DNA from: Candidatus Sodalis endolongispinus
GTDB lineage: Bacteria; Pseudomonadota; Gammaproteobacteria; Enterobacterales; Enterobacteriaceae
Reading direction: 5' to 3'
Length of the DNA: 64,000 bases
Assembly: GCF_018777395.1 (NCBI RefSeq)
Contig: NZ_JAFJYC010000002.1
Span: forward strand, 1-64,000
Under the pieces are notes generated by a model, which worked only from the letters and a program-made list of their open reading frames with translations, searched no databases and was not told where the DNA came from. The position numbers were made by a program, and so were the translations under genes. Every line of letters begins with the position of its first letter. Within the stretch, counting starts at the first letter, position 1. Below, piece by piece: positions 50,664 through 63,941 of this stretch.

Positions 50664-52199
50664 TTACTTCTCCAAATACGCATTCCAGAAATAGGGCCAG
50701 GGGGAGGGCACGACCGCCGCCAGCGTCGGCGATTGGGCGATAAGGCTATTAAAGTCGCCCACTTTGAACGCCGGTACCTCGTTGTAGATAGCCTGTTGTA
50801 CCAAGGCCCACAGCGCGACGCGTTTTTTCGGGTCTGCCTCGCGATTAAACGCATCGACCGCGGCGTGTTTGGTTTCGCTACTCCACCAGCCCGGCGAGTC
50901 GTCGGACAACATCCCCGTCAGCGACGGTTCCGGCAGGAAAGGGCTATGGGTAATAAAAATGTCCCATTTGGCCGGATCGGCGCGGTTTTGGGTCAGCGTC
51001 GCCCATTCCACCACGTCCAGTTGCACTTTGAAGCCGGCCGCTTCTAGATAGGCTTGTGCCACCTGGGCCATTTTGTAGTGAAACTCATACTGGCGGCTGG
51101 TCAAAATACGAATCGGCTTGCCGTCATAGCCTGCCTGCTTCAGTAGAGAGCTGGCCTTGGCGTTATCGCCCATCGGTTTATAAGGCTCGGTGCCGGCCGT
51201 GGTATGCCAGACAAAACCCGGTTGATACATGGCACCGTCCACGGTGAAGAAATCCGCCGTGCCGAAGGCGGCCATCAGCATATCCTGCGGCGCCAGCGCC
51301 GCCTGTACCGCCCGGCGCGAGGCGAGGTTGGCCATTTCCCCCTGGCGCATATTCATCATCAACACCGGCCAGCCGAACGGTTTCAAAATAACCGGCTTGC
51401 TTTTGCCCTGCTGAATGCGCGCCAGGGACTGTACCGGCAGCGAATCGATATAAGCGAATGGTCCTGAAACCGCGCCTTCCACGCGGGTGTTGGCGTCAGG
51501 GACCGGCACAAAACGGATCTCGTCAAGATACTGATGGCGCGCGCCGCCATAGCCGTTGGGCGCCTCGGTGCGCGAGGTGTAACCGTCGAAGCGCGCCAGT
51601 TAGATATACTGGTCGGTGACGTGCGCCTGCAGCCGATAGGGCCCGGTACCGATGAACTCGCGCAGCGGATCCTGGGTGGTCAGACGCGCGGGCAGGACAA
51701 CCGCCGCCGAGTTGTTCAGCGCCAGCAGAGCGAGCAAGGGCGCGTAAGGCTGCTTAAGGGTTATCTTGATACTGAAATCATCGGGGACGCTCAGACTGTC
51801 GACGACGTTGGCGGTTTGCCGACCGCGGTTGGCGATGCGCATCCAGCGCTCGAGCGAAGCCTGCACATCCCGGGCGGTCATCGCGCTGCCATCATGGAAT
51901 TTCACCCCGTGGCGCAGGGGGATCAAATAGGTTTTACCATCGGGGGAAATCGTGGGCATGCTTTGCGCCAGCAGTGGCACCAGTCCCCATTGGCTGTCGA
52001 AAGTGTAAAGAGTTTCAAAAATATGCTGGGAAATCGTGCCGACCAAATCGGCGCTTGAGACCATGGGATCGAGCGTGGGGGGCTCGCCGATAGTGGCGAC
52101 ATCAATAACGCCGCCTTTTGACGCCGCTGCCAGGGCACCGTTACTGAAAGCGCCCACCGTCAAACAGGCCAACAAAATCGTTCGCAACAGCTTCGACAT
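50664..52199 (-). pseudogene. Oligopeptide-type binding protein 1, nonsense mutation
   Basis: A family 5 extracellular solute-binding protein, 511 residues in one frame. It has a signal peptide (ending ALAAA) and the opening VIDVATIGEPPTLDPMVSSA. A TAA at 51600-51602 interrupts it after GPYRLQAHVTDQYI, most simply a CAA (Gln) to TAA change, because the paralogue reads DQYIQL at this place. The sequence after the stop is fully conserved to the end at 50664. It heads the operon with the permeases and catabolic genes. Confidence 0.92.
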
Positions 52200-52931
52200 T
52201 ATTTTGCCTCATTCAGTATTACATTATAATGGAATATATGACGTAACTAAGTGATTGCTTTTTTTGTAATGACACAGCGGCAATTAATCGTCAACCCTCT
52301 TTGTTTTTCAGCATCGGTTTTTGCCGCCTTTCTCACAGGTTCCACTTTATTTTTCCGGCGATACGTTCTTTTTTTGCACGCTTTTCGTTATTATCGGGCA
52401 AGATAAAAGGGGAAAATCATAATGTGGCACTGGCAGGGAGGGGAAAACCAGGGTTTCATCACAAATTAAGCATCAGTGGTCCAGCCAGGCTGCGATAATT
52501 AATTTTGCAGCGGCATAAAATTAACGTTTTGCCGTTACGTTTATTTCCAATAAAGAAGATGCCTCGCCGCTGGAGTGGAAGAAGAATATGGCGAAAATGG
52601 CAAACCTGAGAATATTGCGGGTTGACAAAAAAGTTTTATGCCGCATAGGATGAAAGTAGGGTAACACCAGCGCTGCCAGTTTAGAGGTTATAGGTAATGT
52701 ATTGAAAATAGTGCCCATTCATGGCTGTTCTCTCGCGGTTTCGCTGCCGCGCCCGTTATTCAAGGCGATGGGTTAAATATAAGATTTCATTATCCCATTC
52801 CATAATTACAGAACGCATGCCGGCCGCGCGGCTGACATCTTTTTGCTGCTGCATTAACAGAGATATATTAATCCGTCTGGCGCGAGTCACTTATTTTAGG
52901 CTATTCCATTATTGCAGATGAAATGGGCGCA
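52200..52931. other. Divergent spacer between the two binding-protein genes
   Basis: 730 bp, AT-richer than its surroundings. Several short frames exist on both strands, one of them (52521-52718, minus) partly hydrophobic, but none shows family resemblance. It should contain promoters for both binding proteins. I did not find a convincing operator. Confidence 0.4.
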
Positions 52932-54452
52932 ATGAAAAAATTAACCCGAACGGTGTTATTGGCGCTAAGTGTAAATCCATTACAGGCGGCAGACACCGGC
53001 AACGGCGTAATAAATGTTGCCACTATCGGCGAGCCGCCCACGCTCGATCCGATGGCGACTACCACGGATTTGGTGGCGATGATTTCTCAGCATCTGTTTG
53101 AAACCCTTTACACCTTCAACGCAAAATGGGAGGTGGTGCCATTGCTGGCACAATCGCTGCCGACCGTTTCCGCCGACGGCAAAAACTATGATATTCCGCT
53201 GTGCGCCAATATTCATTTTCATAATGGTAAGCTAATGACGCCGGCGGATGTGGTGGCGTCCCTGGAGCGCTGGTTGCACATCGCTTCGCGCGGAAAACAG
53301 GTCGCGCCCTTTATTGCCGCCGTCACCGCCCACGGCGAGCACGGCGTGCGTATCACCCTCCATCGCCCTTATTCGCCGCTACTGTCCCTACTGGCGTTCA
53401 ACAACTCCGCCGCAGCTACCATGCCAGCGGCGCAATTGTCCAGTCCGCTGACGCACTTTATTGGCACCGGGCCTTATCGTCTAAAGTAACATCGGCCCGA
53501 TCAGTATATCCAATTGGTGCGATTTGAGGGTTATCAACCGCGCAGCGAGGCGCCGGACGGCTTTAGCGGCGCGCGCCATCCGCTGCTGCGTGAGATCCGC
53601 TTCGTGCCGATAGTGGATGAGAACACCCGCTTGAACGGCATCCTCTCAGGGCAATTCGACTACGCCGATTCGCTACCGCCGGAAAATTACCCCAGCCTGA
53701 AAAATGCCGCCAAAGCGGAGCCAGTATTCCAACAGCCGTTCGGCCTGGCGGTGATGGTGATGAACACGCGCCAAGGCGTGATGGCCAATCAATGGATCCG
53801 TCAGGCGGTGCAGGCGGCGCTGAACCCGCAGGATATGCTGATGGCGGCGTTCGGCACGCCGGCGTTTTTCAGCGCCGAAGGGGCGCTGTATCCAGCGAAC
53901 TACGTCTGGCACAGCGAGCAGGGGGTCGCACGCTACAATGCCGCGTCGCCGTCTGAGGCGGCGGCCTTGCTGAAAAAAGGCGGTTATCGTGGCGAGACGG
54001 TGCGTATCCTGACCAGCCGTCAGTATGAATTTCACTATAAAATGGCGCTGGTGGCGGCGGAATATCTCAAGGCCGCCGGCATGAAGGTCAAGCTGGATAT
54101 CTACGACTGGGCCACCTTGACCACCCGGCGCGCCGACCCCGGCCTGTGGGATATGTTTGTCACCCACGGCCCGTTTCCGCCTGAGCCTATTCTCAACAGC
54201 TGGATGTCCGATGATTATCCCGGCTGGTGGGCGACGCCTGAGAAAAAGCGGGCGGTAGAAGCCTATATCAGCGAGCCGGACGCACAAAAGCGCCTGGCGT
54301 TGTTTGTCGCGATTCAACAGCTGTTCTATGAACAGGCGCCGGTCTACAAGGTAGGCAATTTCAATACCCTGTCCGCCAAAGCACGCACCTTGCAACACTT
54401 CACGCCTTCGCCGTGGCCGTTTTTTTGGGACGTCGACACCCGGCAACCATAA
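52932..54452 (+). pseudogene. Oligopeptide-type binding protein 2, nonsense mutation
   Basis: A close paralogue of the binding protein at 50664 in divergent orientation (both contain LTSRQYEFHYKMA and TIGEPPTLDPM). It has a short signal peptide ending LQAAD and starts at the ATG at 52932. A TAA at 53487-53489 follows GTGPYRLK; in frame comes HRPDQYIQLVRFEGY and an intact remainder to 54452. The stop lies seven aligned positions before the one in the other copy. It precedes a beta-glucosidase by 29 bases, so it may have bound a glycosylated ligand. That is inference. Confidence 0.92.
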
Positions 54453-54481
54453 CCTTTTATTATTAAACGAGAACACGGGCC

Positions 54482-55811
54482 ATGAGTAAGCCATTTCCGC
54501 CGGATTTTCTCTGGGGCGTCGCGGCATCCGCCTTTCAGACCGAAGGGGCCACGCGCGAGGACGGCCGCGGGCAGAGCGTGTGGGATGAATACAGCGACAC
54601 CCCGGGCAATACGGTTAACGGCGACACCGCCGATATTGCCTGCGATCATTATCACCGGTATCCGGAAGATATTGCCCTGATGCGGCAACTGGTGGTAAAG
54701 GCGTACCGCCTCTCCATTGCCTGGCCGCGTATTTTGCCCGAGGGCCGGGGAAAGGTTAATCCATTGGGGCTGGATTTTTATGACCGGGTTATCGATTTGC
54801 TGTTGCATGAGGGTATCGCGCCGTGGATTTGCCTGCACCATTGGGATATGCCGGTGGCGGTCGAAGCGACGGGCGGCTGGCGCACGCGGGACACCGCCGC
54901 CGTTTTTGCCGATTACGCCGCGGTAGTGGCGCGTCATTTCGCCGATCGGGTGAAGTTTTATGCGCCGATTAACGAGCCCAATGTCATTCCCTGGGTGGCC
55001 TATAACCTGGGACGGCATGCGCCGGGGCGGCAAAACCGTGACGCGTGCCTGCGCGCGGTGCATCACCTGAATCTGGCCCACTGCATGACCGTCAGAGCCC
55101 TGCGCGCCGAAGTGTCCGGCGCGCACATCGGTAGCATTATTTCCCTCTGGCCGGTACATCCCCAGAACGACGACGGGCCTCACCGTGAGGCGCAGGTGCT
55201 GGGGGAGTGCCTGTGGCGGCGGTTGATGGTGGATCCGTTGTGGCTCGGCCGTTATCCTGAGCCGCTGGCCAGCCAGCTGGCGCCCTTGGTTAAGCCCGGG
55301 GGATATGGCCTGCATTCACCAGAAAATGGATTTCTTCGGCCTTAATCATTACAACCGGGTTTACGTCTGCCCCAACGCCAACGCCAGCTGGGGCGTGGCG
55401 GAAACCGCGCCGCCGCCCGGCCTGCCGTTAACCGACGTCAACTGGTTCATCGATCCCTCGGCGTTTTTGGAACAAATTCAGGATACCGCCCGGCGCTACG
55501 GCAATCCGCCGATGTATATCACTGAAAACGGCGCCGCCTTCCCCGACGCGCTGCCTCCCGATCGCCGCGTGGTGGATACCGACCGCATTCGCTACTTTGA
55601 GGGGTATCTGGCGGCGATGCACCAGGCAATAGCCGATGGCTGCGACGTCCGGGACTATTTCGCCTGGTCGCTGATGGATAATTTTGAATGGTGGCGCGGC
55701 TACAGCAAGCGTTTCGGGCTGGTGTATACCGATTATCCCACCCTGCAACGCATTCACAAACAATCCTATTATTGGTTGCAGCAGGTAATTAAGCAAAACG
55801 CCTTGCGCTAA
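54482..55811 (+). pseudogene. GH1 beta-glucosidase, one-base insertion
   Basis: A glycoside hydrolase family 1 enzyme of about 442 residues. The acid/base Glu is in FYAPINEPNVIP and the nucleophile in MYITENGAAFPDAL. FLWGVAASAFQTEGATREDG opens the protein after MSKPFPPD. Near 55302 a G5 run (CCCGGGGGAT) appears to have one extra G; removing it gives KPGDMACIHQKMDFFGLNHY in frame. Both halves are otherwise intact. SPS-like plain glucosidase features (no obvious phosphate loop) leave open whether it acts on free or phosphorylated glucosides. Confidence 0.88.
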
Positions 55812-56260
55812 AGCGCCATACGCTTGAAAGGTGCTGAGCTGAACAATCCCCGGTACAAACGCCCTCCAGGGAAGGCGTGACGCTGAATAAACGCTGGACA
55901 GCAAGGTCCCGGGAGGAATAGCGCTTAGCGGGCGGAAAAGCGCCTAAAGGAAAAGCGTCAAGGTGCGCTCCCTTTATTGTCAAAGCAGGTCGCAAACAGA
56001 AAGGGGGACGCTCGCGCATTTGCCCCGCCTGTGGCGTTGCCCGTGATAGACCCTTCACGCCCTGGCGCTATGCCAAACCCCGGTTCGCCGCGGCACTGCC
56101 TCTAATACCCCCGTCTTCCTCACGCTTTCGCTTCATTGTGTGGTCCTGTATCGGCCACCGCCAATAAGGTTGTATGGCGTCCGCAACATAACGTCATCCC
56201 CGCATCTCTGTCCTCGCGACCTATGGGTGATACGACAACGCCAATAATCGAAGACATTGT

Positions 56261-56276
56261 TGTGAATTACGTCACA
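56261..56276. promoter_or_regulatory. CRP-like binding site (TGTGA-N6-TCACA)
   Basis: TGTGAATTACGTCACA has both consensus half-sites of the cAMP receptor protein exactly, with the correct six-base spacer. It lies about 300 bp before the EIIA gene of a PTS sugar operon, where carbon catabolite control is expected. Confidence 0.7.
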
Positions 56277-56427
56277 TTGCAAAACGAGGAAATAAGTGGA
56301 GCGGAGAAAATATCAGGGATTAGCCAGCGTATTTAATCATAACCAAAAAATATGATAAACAAAAAGATTAATACAATCAGGTGGTTAGTAATATCTTTAT
56401 CCGCTGGAAAATGGCCTGAGTAAATGG

Positions 56428-56459
56428 TTTCCCCACAGGGGGGAAATTATTTATTTGTT
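56428..56459 (+). terminator. Hairpin with U-rich tail in the leader
   Basis: TTTCCCC and GGGGAAA pair around a five-base loop and are followed by TTATTTATTTGTTA. It could be a leader terminator between the CRP site and the EIIA gene, possibly with antitermination. The tail is not a pure U run, so the call is tentative. Confidence 0.4.
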
Positions 56460-56576
56460 ACGCCGCGATGCTCTGTAATGAACTGCATAGCAGCACTTAA
56501 TTAGTGTTACTTTTCGTCGCGAATAGCGCATCGTTGGCTTCAGGACAGCGGCGAAATTAACTGCATAGGACAATAT

Positions 56577-56930
56577 ATGGATCAAATTGAAAAAATAAAC
56601 GGCGTGGCGATGGCTATTATTATGGATGCCGGCGATGCGCGAGCATTGATTACCGATGCCCTTTTAGCCATTGAAAACAACCAGTTCAGCCTTGCTGAAG
56701 AAAAAATCCACCAGGCGCAGCAAAAAGTAAAATCCGCCCACGGCAACCAGACGGATATTGTGCAACGCGAAATACACGGTGAATTATTTCCGGCCTCGCT
56801 GCTCTTTACCCATGCGCAAGATACGTTGATGACCATTAACAGTGAATTGCTGATGAGTCGGCATCTGCTCAAGATTTTCCGCGCCCTGGATAAACGCATA
56901 AGCGGGCTGACGCTGCAGAAATTACCCTGA
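56577..56930 (+). CDS. PTS EIIA, lactose/cellobiose type
   Basis: An intact 117-residue three-helix EIIA of the Lac family. The phospho-histidine is H79 in LLFTHAQDTLM. AIIMDAGDARALITDALLAI near residue 13 and the helix QFSLAEEKIHQAQQKV are family landmarks. It takes phosphate from HPr and gives it to EIIB (57543). First gene of the operon. Confidence 0.93.
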   Translation: MDQIEKINGVAMAIIMDAGDARALITDALLAIENNQFSLAEEKIHQAQQKVKSAHGNQTDIVQREIHGELFPASLLFTHAQDTLMTINSELLMSRHLLKIFRALDKRISGLTLQKLP

Positions 56931-57001
56931 TCGTCGCCGCCACCACCAGGCTGGCGCCAACAACCCGTTACCTGCCGGATTACCCGCAATAGGAAAAATA
57001 T

Positions 57002-57259
57002 ATGCAACAGTTTCAATACACTATCCAAGACGACCTCGGGATCCACGCCCGTCCTGCCGGCCTGCTGGTTCGTCTCGCATTGAGCTTTCGTTCGGCGTTG
57101 CTTATTGCCAAAAATGACGATGACGTGAGCCTTAAGAAGATCTTCACCGTCATGGGGCTAAATGTGAAATGCGGCGATACGGTGACGGTATCCGCCAACG
57201 GTGAGGATAAGCACCAGGCTATCGCCGCGCTGCACGCCTTTTTCCGGCAACACCTTTAA
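57002..57259 (+). CDS. HPr-family phosphocarrier, operon-specific
   Basis: An intact 85-residue HPr homologue with the phospho-histidine H15 in LGIHARPAGLLVRLA. The region normally holding the regulatory Ser46 (KSLLGLMSLGV in standard HPr) reads KKIFTVMGLNV, so position 46 is Lys. Enteric bacteria do not use Ser46 phosphorylation much, so this does not impair transfer. Having HPr inside a sugar operon suggests a dedicated phosphorelay. Confidence 0.87.
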   Translation: MQQFQYTIQDDLGIHARPAGLLVRLALSFRSALLIAKNDDDVSLKKIFTVMGLNVKCGDTVTVSANGEDKHQAIAALHAFFRQHL

Positions 57260-57542
57260 CGCCCGGGAGAAAACTCTGATGCAGATAGCGACAGGAATAG
57301 CTGTTCGGACCGAGCCGGCCTCCTGTTTACAGGCGTCGGCGTGCGGGTTACCGCCCAAAAAAAACACAACAGCTCGACCCGAATTGAAAAAGCACGCCTG
57401 GGGTAATAGACGTATTGGGATTGGCCGGGCCAAGAGTAAATATTTTCACTGCGGAGGTGAAACGGGGTATTTGTACGTAAAGGCAGGTGAGTCACAATAA
57501 ACTACCTTACCGAGGTCATTTTATTCAAAGGTCCAGGACGCT
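57260..57542 (+). other. Spacer with possible remnant of an EI-type gene
   Basis: After GGGAGA at about 57263 an ATG at 57279 opens MQIATGIAVRTEPASC, faintly like the start of PTS enzyme I (GIAxSPGIAIG). The similarity ends within ten residues and the frame runs on without further resemblance. It could be the scar of a deleted gene. The evidence is weak. Confidence 0.3.
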
Positions 57543-57860
57543 ATGAAAAAATTAAACATATTATTGATTTGTGGTTCAGGCGCATCCAGCGGGTTTCTCG
57601 CCGCAAATATCAGCAAAGAGGCGGCAAAGCGGCAGCTTGACTGTAATATCGTTGCCCGTAGCGAGGCCGAAGTTGAAAGTTATTTACAGGAAATAGACTG
57701 CCTGATGGTTGGGCCGCATCTGAAATATTTGATTCCAGAATTGGAAGACAAAGTTGCGACGATGAATATTAAAGTCATTTTGATGGAAAAATCCTATTAT
57801 TCGCTATTGGATGTCGCCAAGGCACTGGATTACCTTTTCACCACAATACAAAACGATTAA
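57543..57860 (+). CDS. PTS EIIB, lactose/cellobiose type
   Basis: An intact 105-residue EIIB. The phospho-cysteine C10 lies in ILLICGSGASSGFLA, followed by VEVESYL-like and CLMVGPHLKYLIPEL segments typical of the ChbB/CelA fold. It phosphorylates the incoming sugar bound by EIIC. Confidence 0.93.
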   Translation: MKKLNILLICGSGASSGFLAANISKEAAKRQLDCNIVARSEAEVESYLQEIDCLMVGPHLKYLIPELEDKVATMNIKVILMEKSYYSLLDVAKALDYLFTTIQND

Positions 57861-57876
57861 GTGAGGCATGACCAAA

Positions 57877-59096
57877 ATGCATAAATTTATCGACTGGATG
57901 GAGGTGCATTTCGCGCCGCCAATGAACAAGATCAACCGCAACGTCTTGGTTTTGACCTTAAAAGACTCCATTATGCAGGTATTGCCGATGATTTTGGTCG
58001 GTTCGCTGGTGACCGTATTGTCGATCATAAAAAATTTCTTACCCTGGTTCCCCAACCTGACGACCTTATCCAGTTACACGATGGGGCTGATTTCAGTATT
58101 TATTTCGTTTTTGATTCCATTTAACTACATGGAAAAAAGAAAATCAGCAAAATGCGTTTGATTGCCGGTATGAGTGGCATCGCGTTATTCATGATTATCG
58201 TTAAATTGCAGGAGACCTCAGCCCTGCAATTCAAATATTTCGGCGCCGGCGGCATGTTTGTCGCTATCATTGCCGGGATATACGTTGCTTTTATCATGGG
58301 CATCGCCGGCAAGTATTCTTTCTTCAAGCAAGACAGTGCTATCCCGGATTTTGTACGCGTCTGGTTTGACGCCATTATTCCCATTCTGGTGGTAACAGCC
58401 ACCGGCTGGCTGGCGGTGTATATTCTGCACCTGGACCTCTATCAGATATTGCTCAATATTTTCACGCCCATCACCAGCTTCGCGCAAACGTTACCCGTAT
58501 TCCTGCTGATTACCTTTCTCGGTGTGTTCCTCTATTCCATGGGGATCAGCGGATGGGTGCTTTTTCCCATCACCAAACCTATATTCCTGGCGGGAATTAC
58601 CGCCAATATGGCGGCGGTCGCCGCCGGTGGCGTGGCAACGAATATTGTCACGGCGGAGGTGTTGTATTCCGGCTGGGTGGCGATTGGCGGGATTGGCGCA
58701 ACATTGCCGCTGGTCATTATGCTGGCCCGATCGAAATCCCGTCGACTTAAAGCGCTGGGATCAGCGTCGCTGGTACCCGGCATCTTCAATATTAACGAGC
58801 CGGTTATTTTTGGCGCCGTGGCCTGGAACCCGATATTGATGGTACCGCTGTGGCTGCAGGGCATTATTTTACCGCTGATTACCTATGTCGTTTTGCGTAT
58901 GGGCGCGGTGAATATCCCCGCCGCGGTATTCGATATGTGGTACTGCCCATTCCCGATCTCGACCTGGATTGTGTCGCAGGATCTGAACGGCCTTATCTTA
59001 TTGGCGGTGCTCGCCATCCTGAGCAGCTTGATTTGGTACCCCTTCTTCAAGATTTATGAGAAACAGCAACTGGCCTCGGAACAGGCCGCGGTGTGA
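57877..59096 (+). pseudogene. PTS EIIC, lactose/cellobiose type, one-base deletion
   Basis: The membrane channel of the cellobiose-type PTS. The first part (MHKFIDWMEVHFAPPMNKI onwards) is open to about 58130. There a run reads GGAAAAAAG with six A; seven would give MEKKKISKMRLIAGMSGIAL in frame. The rest, including FNINEPVIFGAVAWNPILMV (substrate region), is open to 59096. One indel restores a protein of about 407 residues. The ATG at 57877 has a better-spaced GAGG than the one at 57868. Confidence 0.87.
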
Positions 59097-59160
59097 AGAA
59101 AAACGGATGCATCCTCTGTCCCCGATACGCGTCCCGCGGGCCGCTTGATTACAGGAGTAG

Positions 59161-61509
<2,349 letters not shown>

Positions 61510-61539
61510 GCGCAGGCGCGATAGCCCAAAGGAGAGGAA

Positions 61540-63471
61540 ATGCAAAATAAACATCTAAAATTGCTGCGTGTGTTTCTGGACAACGCCGACGCGCTCACCG
61601 CGCAGCGGCTGGCGATGACGATGGCAGTCAGCGATCGCAGCGTCAAAAATTACATCACGGAGATCAACGCCGGCGAACCCGGGCTTATCCAATTCTCACA
61701 TCGTGGCTATTCGGTGGACAAAGCGCGGGCGATGCGCGTGTTATCCAGCCACAGTCACAAGATGCCACAGACGCCGGAAGAACGGGTCAACTATTTGTTG
61801 ACCCAATTATTAAACAGTCGTCAGCCGGCAACGCAAATGCCGGATCTGTACGGCCTGAGCGACGATCTGTGCGTCAGCTACGAAACCGTGAAAAAAGATC
61901 GGTTACTGGTGAGGAAAAAGCTCAAGGATTTTAATCTTTATCTGACCGTCGCCAACGACAATTTGTTGATTGAAGGGCTGGAGCGGGACAAGCGCCGGAT
62001 GTTTTCCAGCCTGCTTTATGCTGAATTCAGCGCCAACATTCTCAGTCTGGCGGAGATTGGGCGCGTGTTTCCGCAATACGATATCGATTTGCTGGTCTCC
62101 CTTTTGGTGGAATCATGCAAATCCTATCATTACTTTATCAATGAATATGCCTTGCTGAGTCTGGTGCTGGACGTGGTCATCAGTATCGACCGCATCCGCA
62201 ATGACCATACCTTTAACTATAGCGCCAACGCGCAGCTCCCGGCCGGCGAGAAAAAATACGACGAGCGCGAAACCACACTGGCCCGCAAGGTAATCAACGA
62301 TATCGAACAGCATTTCGATGTTATCTATAACGAGCTAGAAGCGGAAGCACTGACCGTGGTCTTGCTCAGTAGTCTTATCAGAATCGACATGGACGAAATC
62401 CATGCCGGCAACATCGATGCGCTGGCCGGAAAAAAATGTATGTCGCTGGTGGCGATACTGCGCAAGGAGTTGCAACGCTATGATTTTATTGATGACGATG
62501 GAGAACAGTTTCTGGTCCGTTTCACCATTCACATTCGCAACCTGCTGGTACGGCTGCAGCACGGACATGTCACCCGCAATCCGCTAACGGAACATATCAG
62601 AACCTCCTGTCCGCTGATATTTGAATGCGCGGTGGCGATTTCAGAAAAAATACGCTAGGCGACCGGCTTCACCGTGGATGAACACGAAATTGCCTATATA
62701 GCGCTGCATATCGGCAGTATTCTGGGTAACCAAATTGCCGGGCAGAATAAAGTCAGTTGCGTTTTGCTGGTGTCGCAGTATCACAATCATACCAACCGAC
62801 TGGTAGCGCAAATCGATAATCTGTTTGGCCAGCATCTTATTATACGGGCTATCGTGACCACCTACGAAGAATTCGAGAAGCTGCCTGCGCCCGATTTTCT
62901 TATCTCCACGCTGCGGATCCCGCAAACCATGATGGAATGGGTGTATATCAGTCCGTTTTTAACCGACAGGGACATCTCTGCGTTACAGTACAAAGTCGAG
63001 CGGGTAAGGCAAAAAAAGAAACGGACACGGCTGCTGGAAAACTTGCAGCTAATTTCCAATGAAGCGCTGTTTTTCCACAATCCGACGCTGGCGGATGAAA
63101 ACGAGGCGATTCCTTTTATGGCCGATGCGCTGCACCGCCACGGCTACGTGGATGCCTCTTTCGTAGCGGATGTTTTCCAGCGTGAGCGCGGTTACTCCAC
63201 CACGTTCGGTAACATCGCCGTGCCGCATTCGATGAAAATGAACGCCGCGAAAACCGGTCTGTGCGTGGTGATAAGCGAAAAAACCTTCCCTTGGGGTAAC
63301 AGCAGAGTCAACGTGGTACTGCTTTTTTCCATCAATCAGGCCGAACGCGCGCTGTTTTACGATATTTTTGATAATTTGATCGTCTTGCTGCTAGAACCGC
63401 CCCATTTGAAAAAAGCGAGCGAATGCCGGACATGGCAAGAATTTGTCTCTACCATCATCGACTGCTTTTAA
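61540..63471 (+). pseudogene. LicR-like PRD regulator, amber stop
   Basis: A 643-residue multidomain PTS regulator in one frame: N-terminal HTH (LLRVFLDNADALTAQRLAMT, VSDRSVKNYI), second HTH, two PRD domains, an EIIB-like domain (CVLLVSQYHNHTNRLVAQID) and a C-terminal EIIA-like domain with the histidine in FGNIAVPHSMKM. A TAG at 62656-62658, before ATGFTVDEHEIAYIALHI, truncates PRD2. AGGAGAGG precedes the ATG. It closes the beta-glucoside operon and is its probable activator. Confidence 0.88.
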
Positions 63472-63659
63472 GCGGCCGGGGTCGCAATAAATGCCGGGCA
63501 CGCCTGCAATACCGGCGCAGCAGGGCGCAGGTAAAACTGCAAGGGTTCCTCCCTCGGTGGCAGGGTGGGCTATCACTGCCCGCTTGTCATCGCTATGCGG
63601 GTGGTCGCCACCGGCGGCGATGTCCCTTAGCCCGGCGAAATCGGCAGAATTGGCGAAAC

Positions 63660-63751
63660 GGCAACCGGCAGATCGGCATTTGGCAACTGGCCAATTTGGC
63701 AACCGGCATTTGGCAACCGGCCAATTTAGCAACCGGCAGATCGGCAAACCG
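63660..63751. repeat. Micro-repeats of 14-22 bp
   Basis: Five imperfect units built on GGCAACYGGC with either CAATTT or AGATCGGCATTT follow one another. The first and last units both contain GCAACCGGCAGATCGGCA. The array looks like repeated slippage or unequal exchange. Confidence 0.75.
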
Positions 63752-63881
63752 CCTTTTGGCTGCCCAGCAATCTTATGCAGGGGGCGCAGTGCTTATCGTG
63801 GCGGTGGTAAGTAACACGCTAAATTCTTGCGTTAATCTCTTTATCGGTGCCCGGGCGGTTTTGCCGGGCGCGGCGGTAAAA

Positions 63882-63910
63882 TTGTCCTGTCGGGGTGAAA
63901 AGGATATAAT
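63882..63910 (+). promoter_or_regulatory. Sigma-70 promoter for the GntR gene
   Basis: A -35 TTGTCC (63882-63887) and a perfect -10 TATAAT (63905-63910) are separated by 17 bp. They lie 31 bp before the ATG at 63942, the usual distance for a short leader. Confidence 0.7.
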
Positions 63911-63941
63911 ATATTTTGTTGAATTTTCGCAAGGGCGACCT

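Larger units (their letters stand above)
55812..56576. other. Control region of the beta-glucoside PTS operon
   Basis: 765 bp without a recognisable gene. Bases 56160-56576 are AT-richer and contain the CRP-like site and a hairpin described separately. The first 250 bases show nothing I can identify. Confidence 0.5.
63472..63941. other. Spacer before the GntR gene
   Basis: 470 bp that hold the micro-repeat array at 63660 and the promoter at 63882 described separately, and otherwise no recognisable gene. Confidence 0.5.

Noticed and set aside
58121..58160. Transcriptional slippage rescuing EIIC
   Set aside because: The A run is only six long and interrupted by G, shorter than runs known to support efficient slippage.
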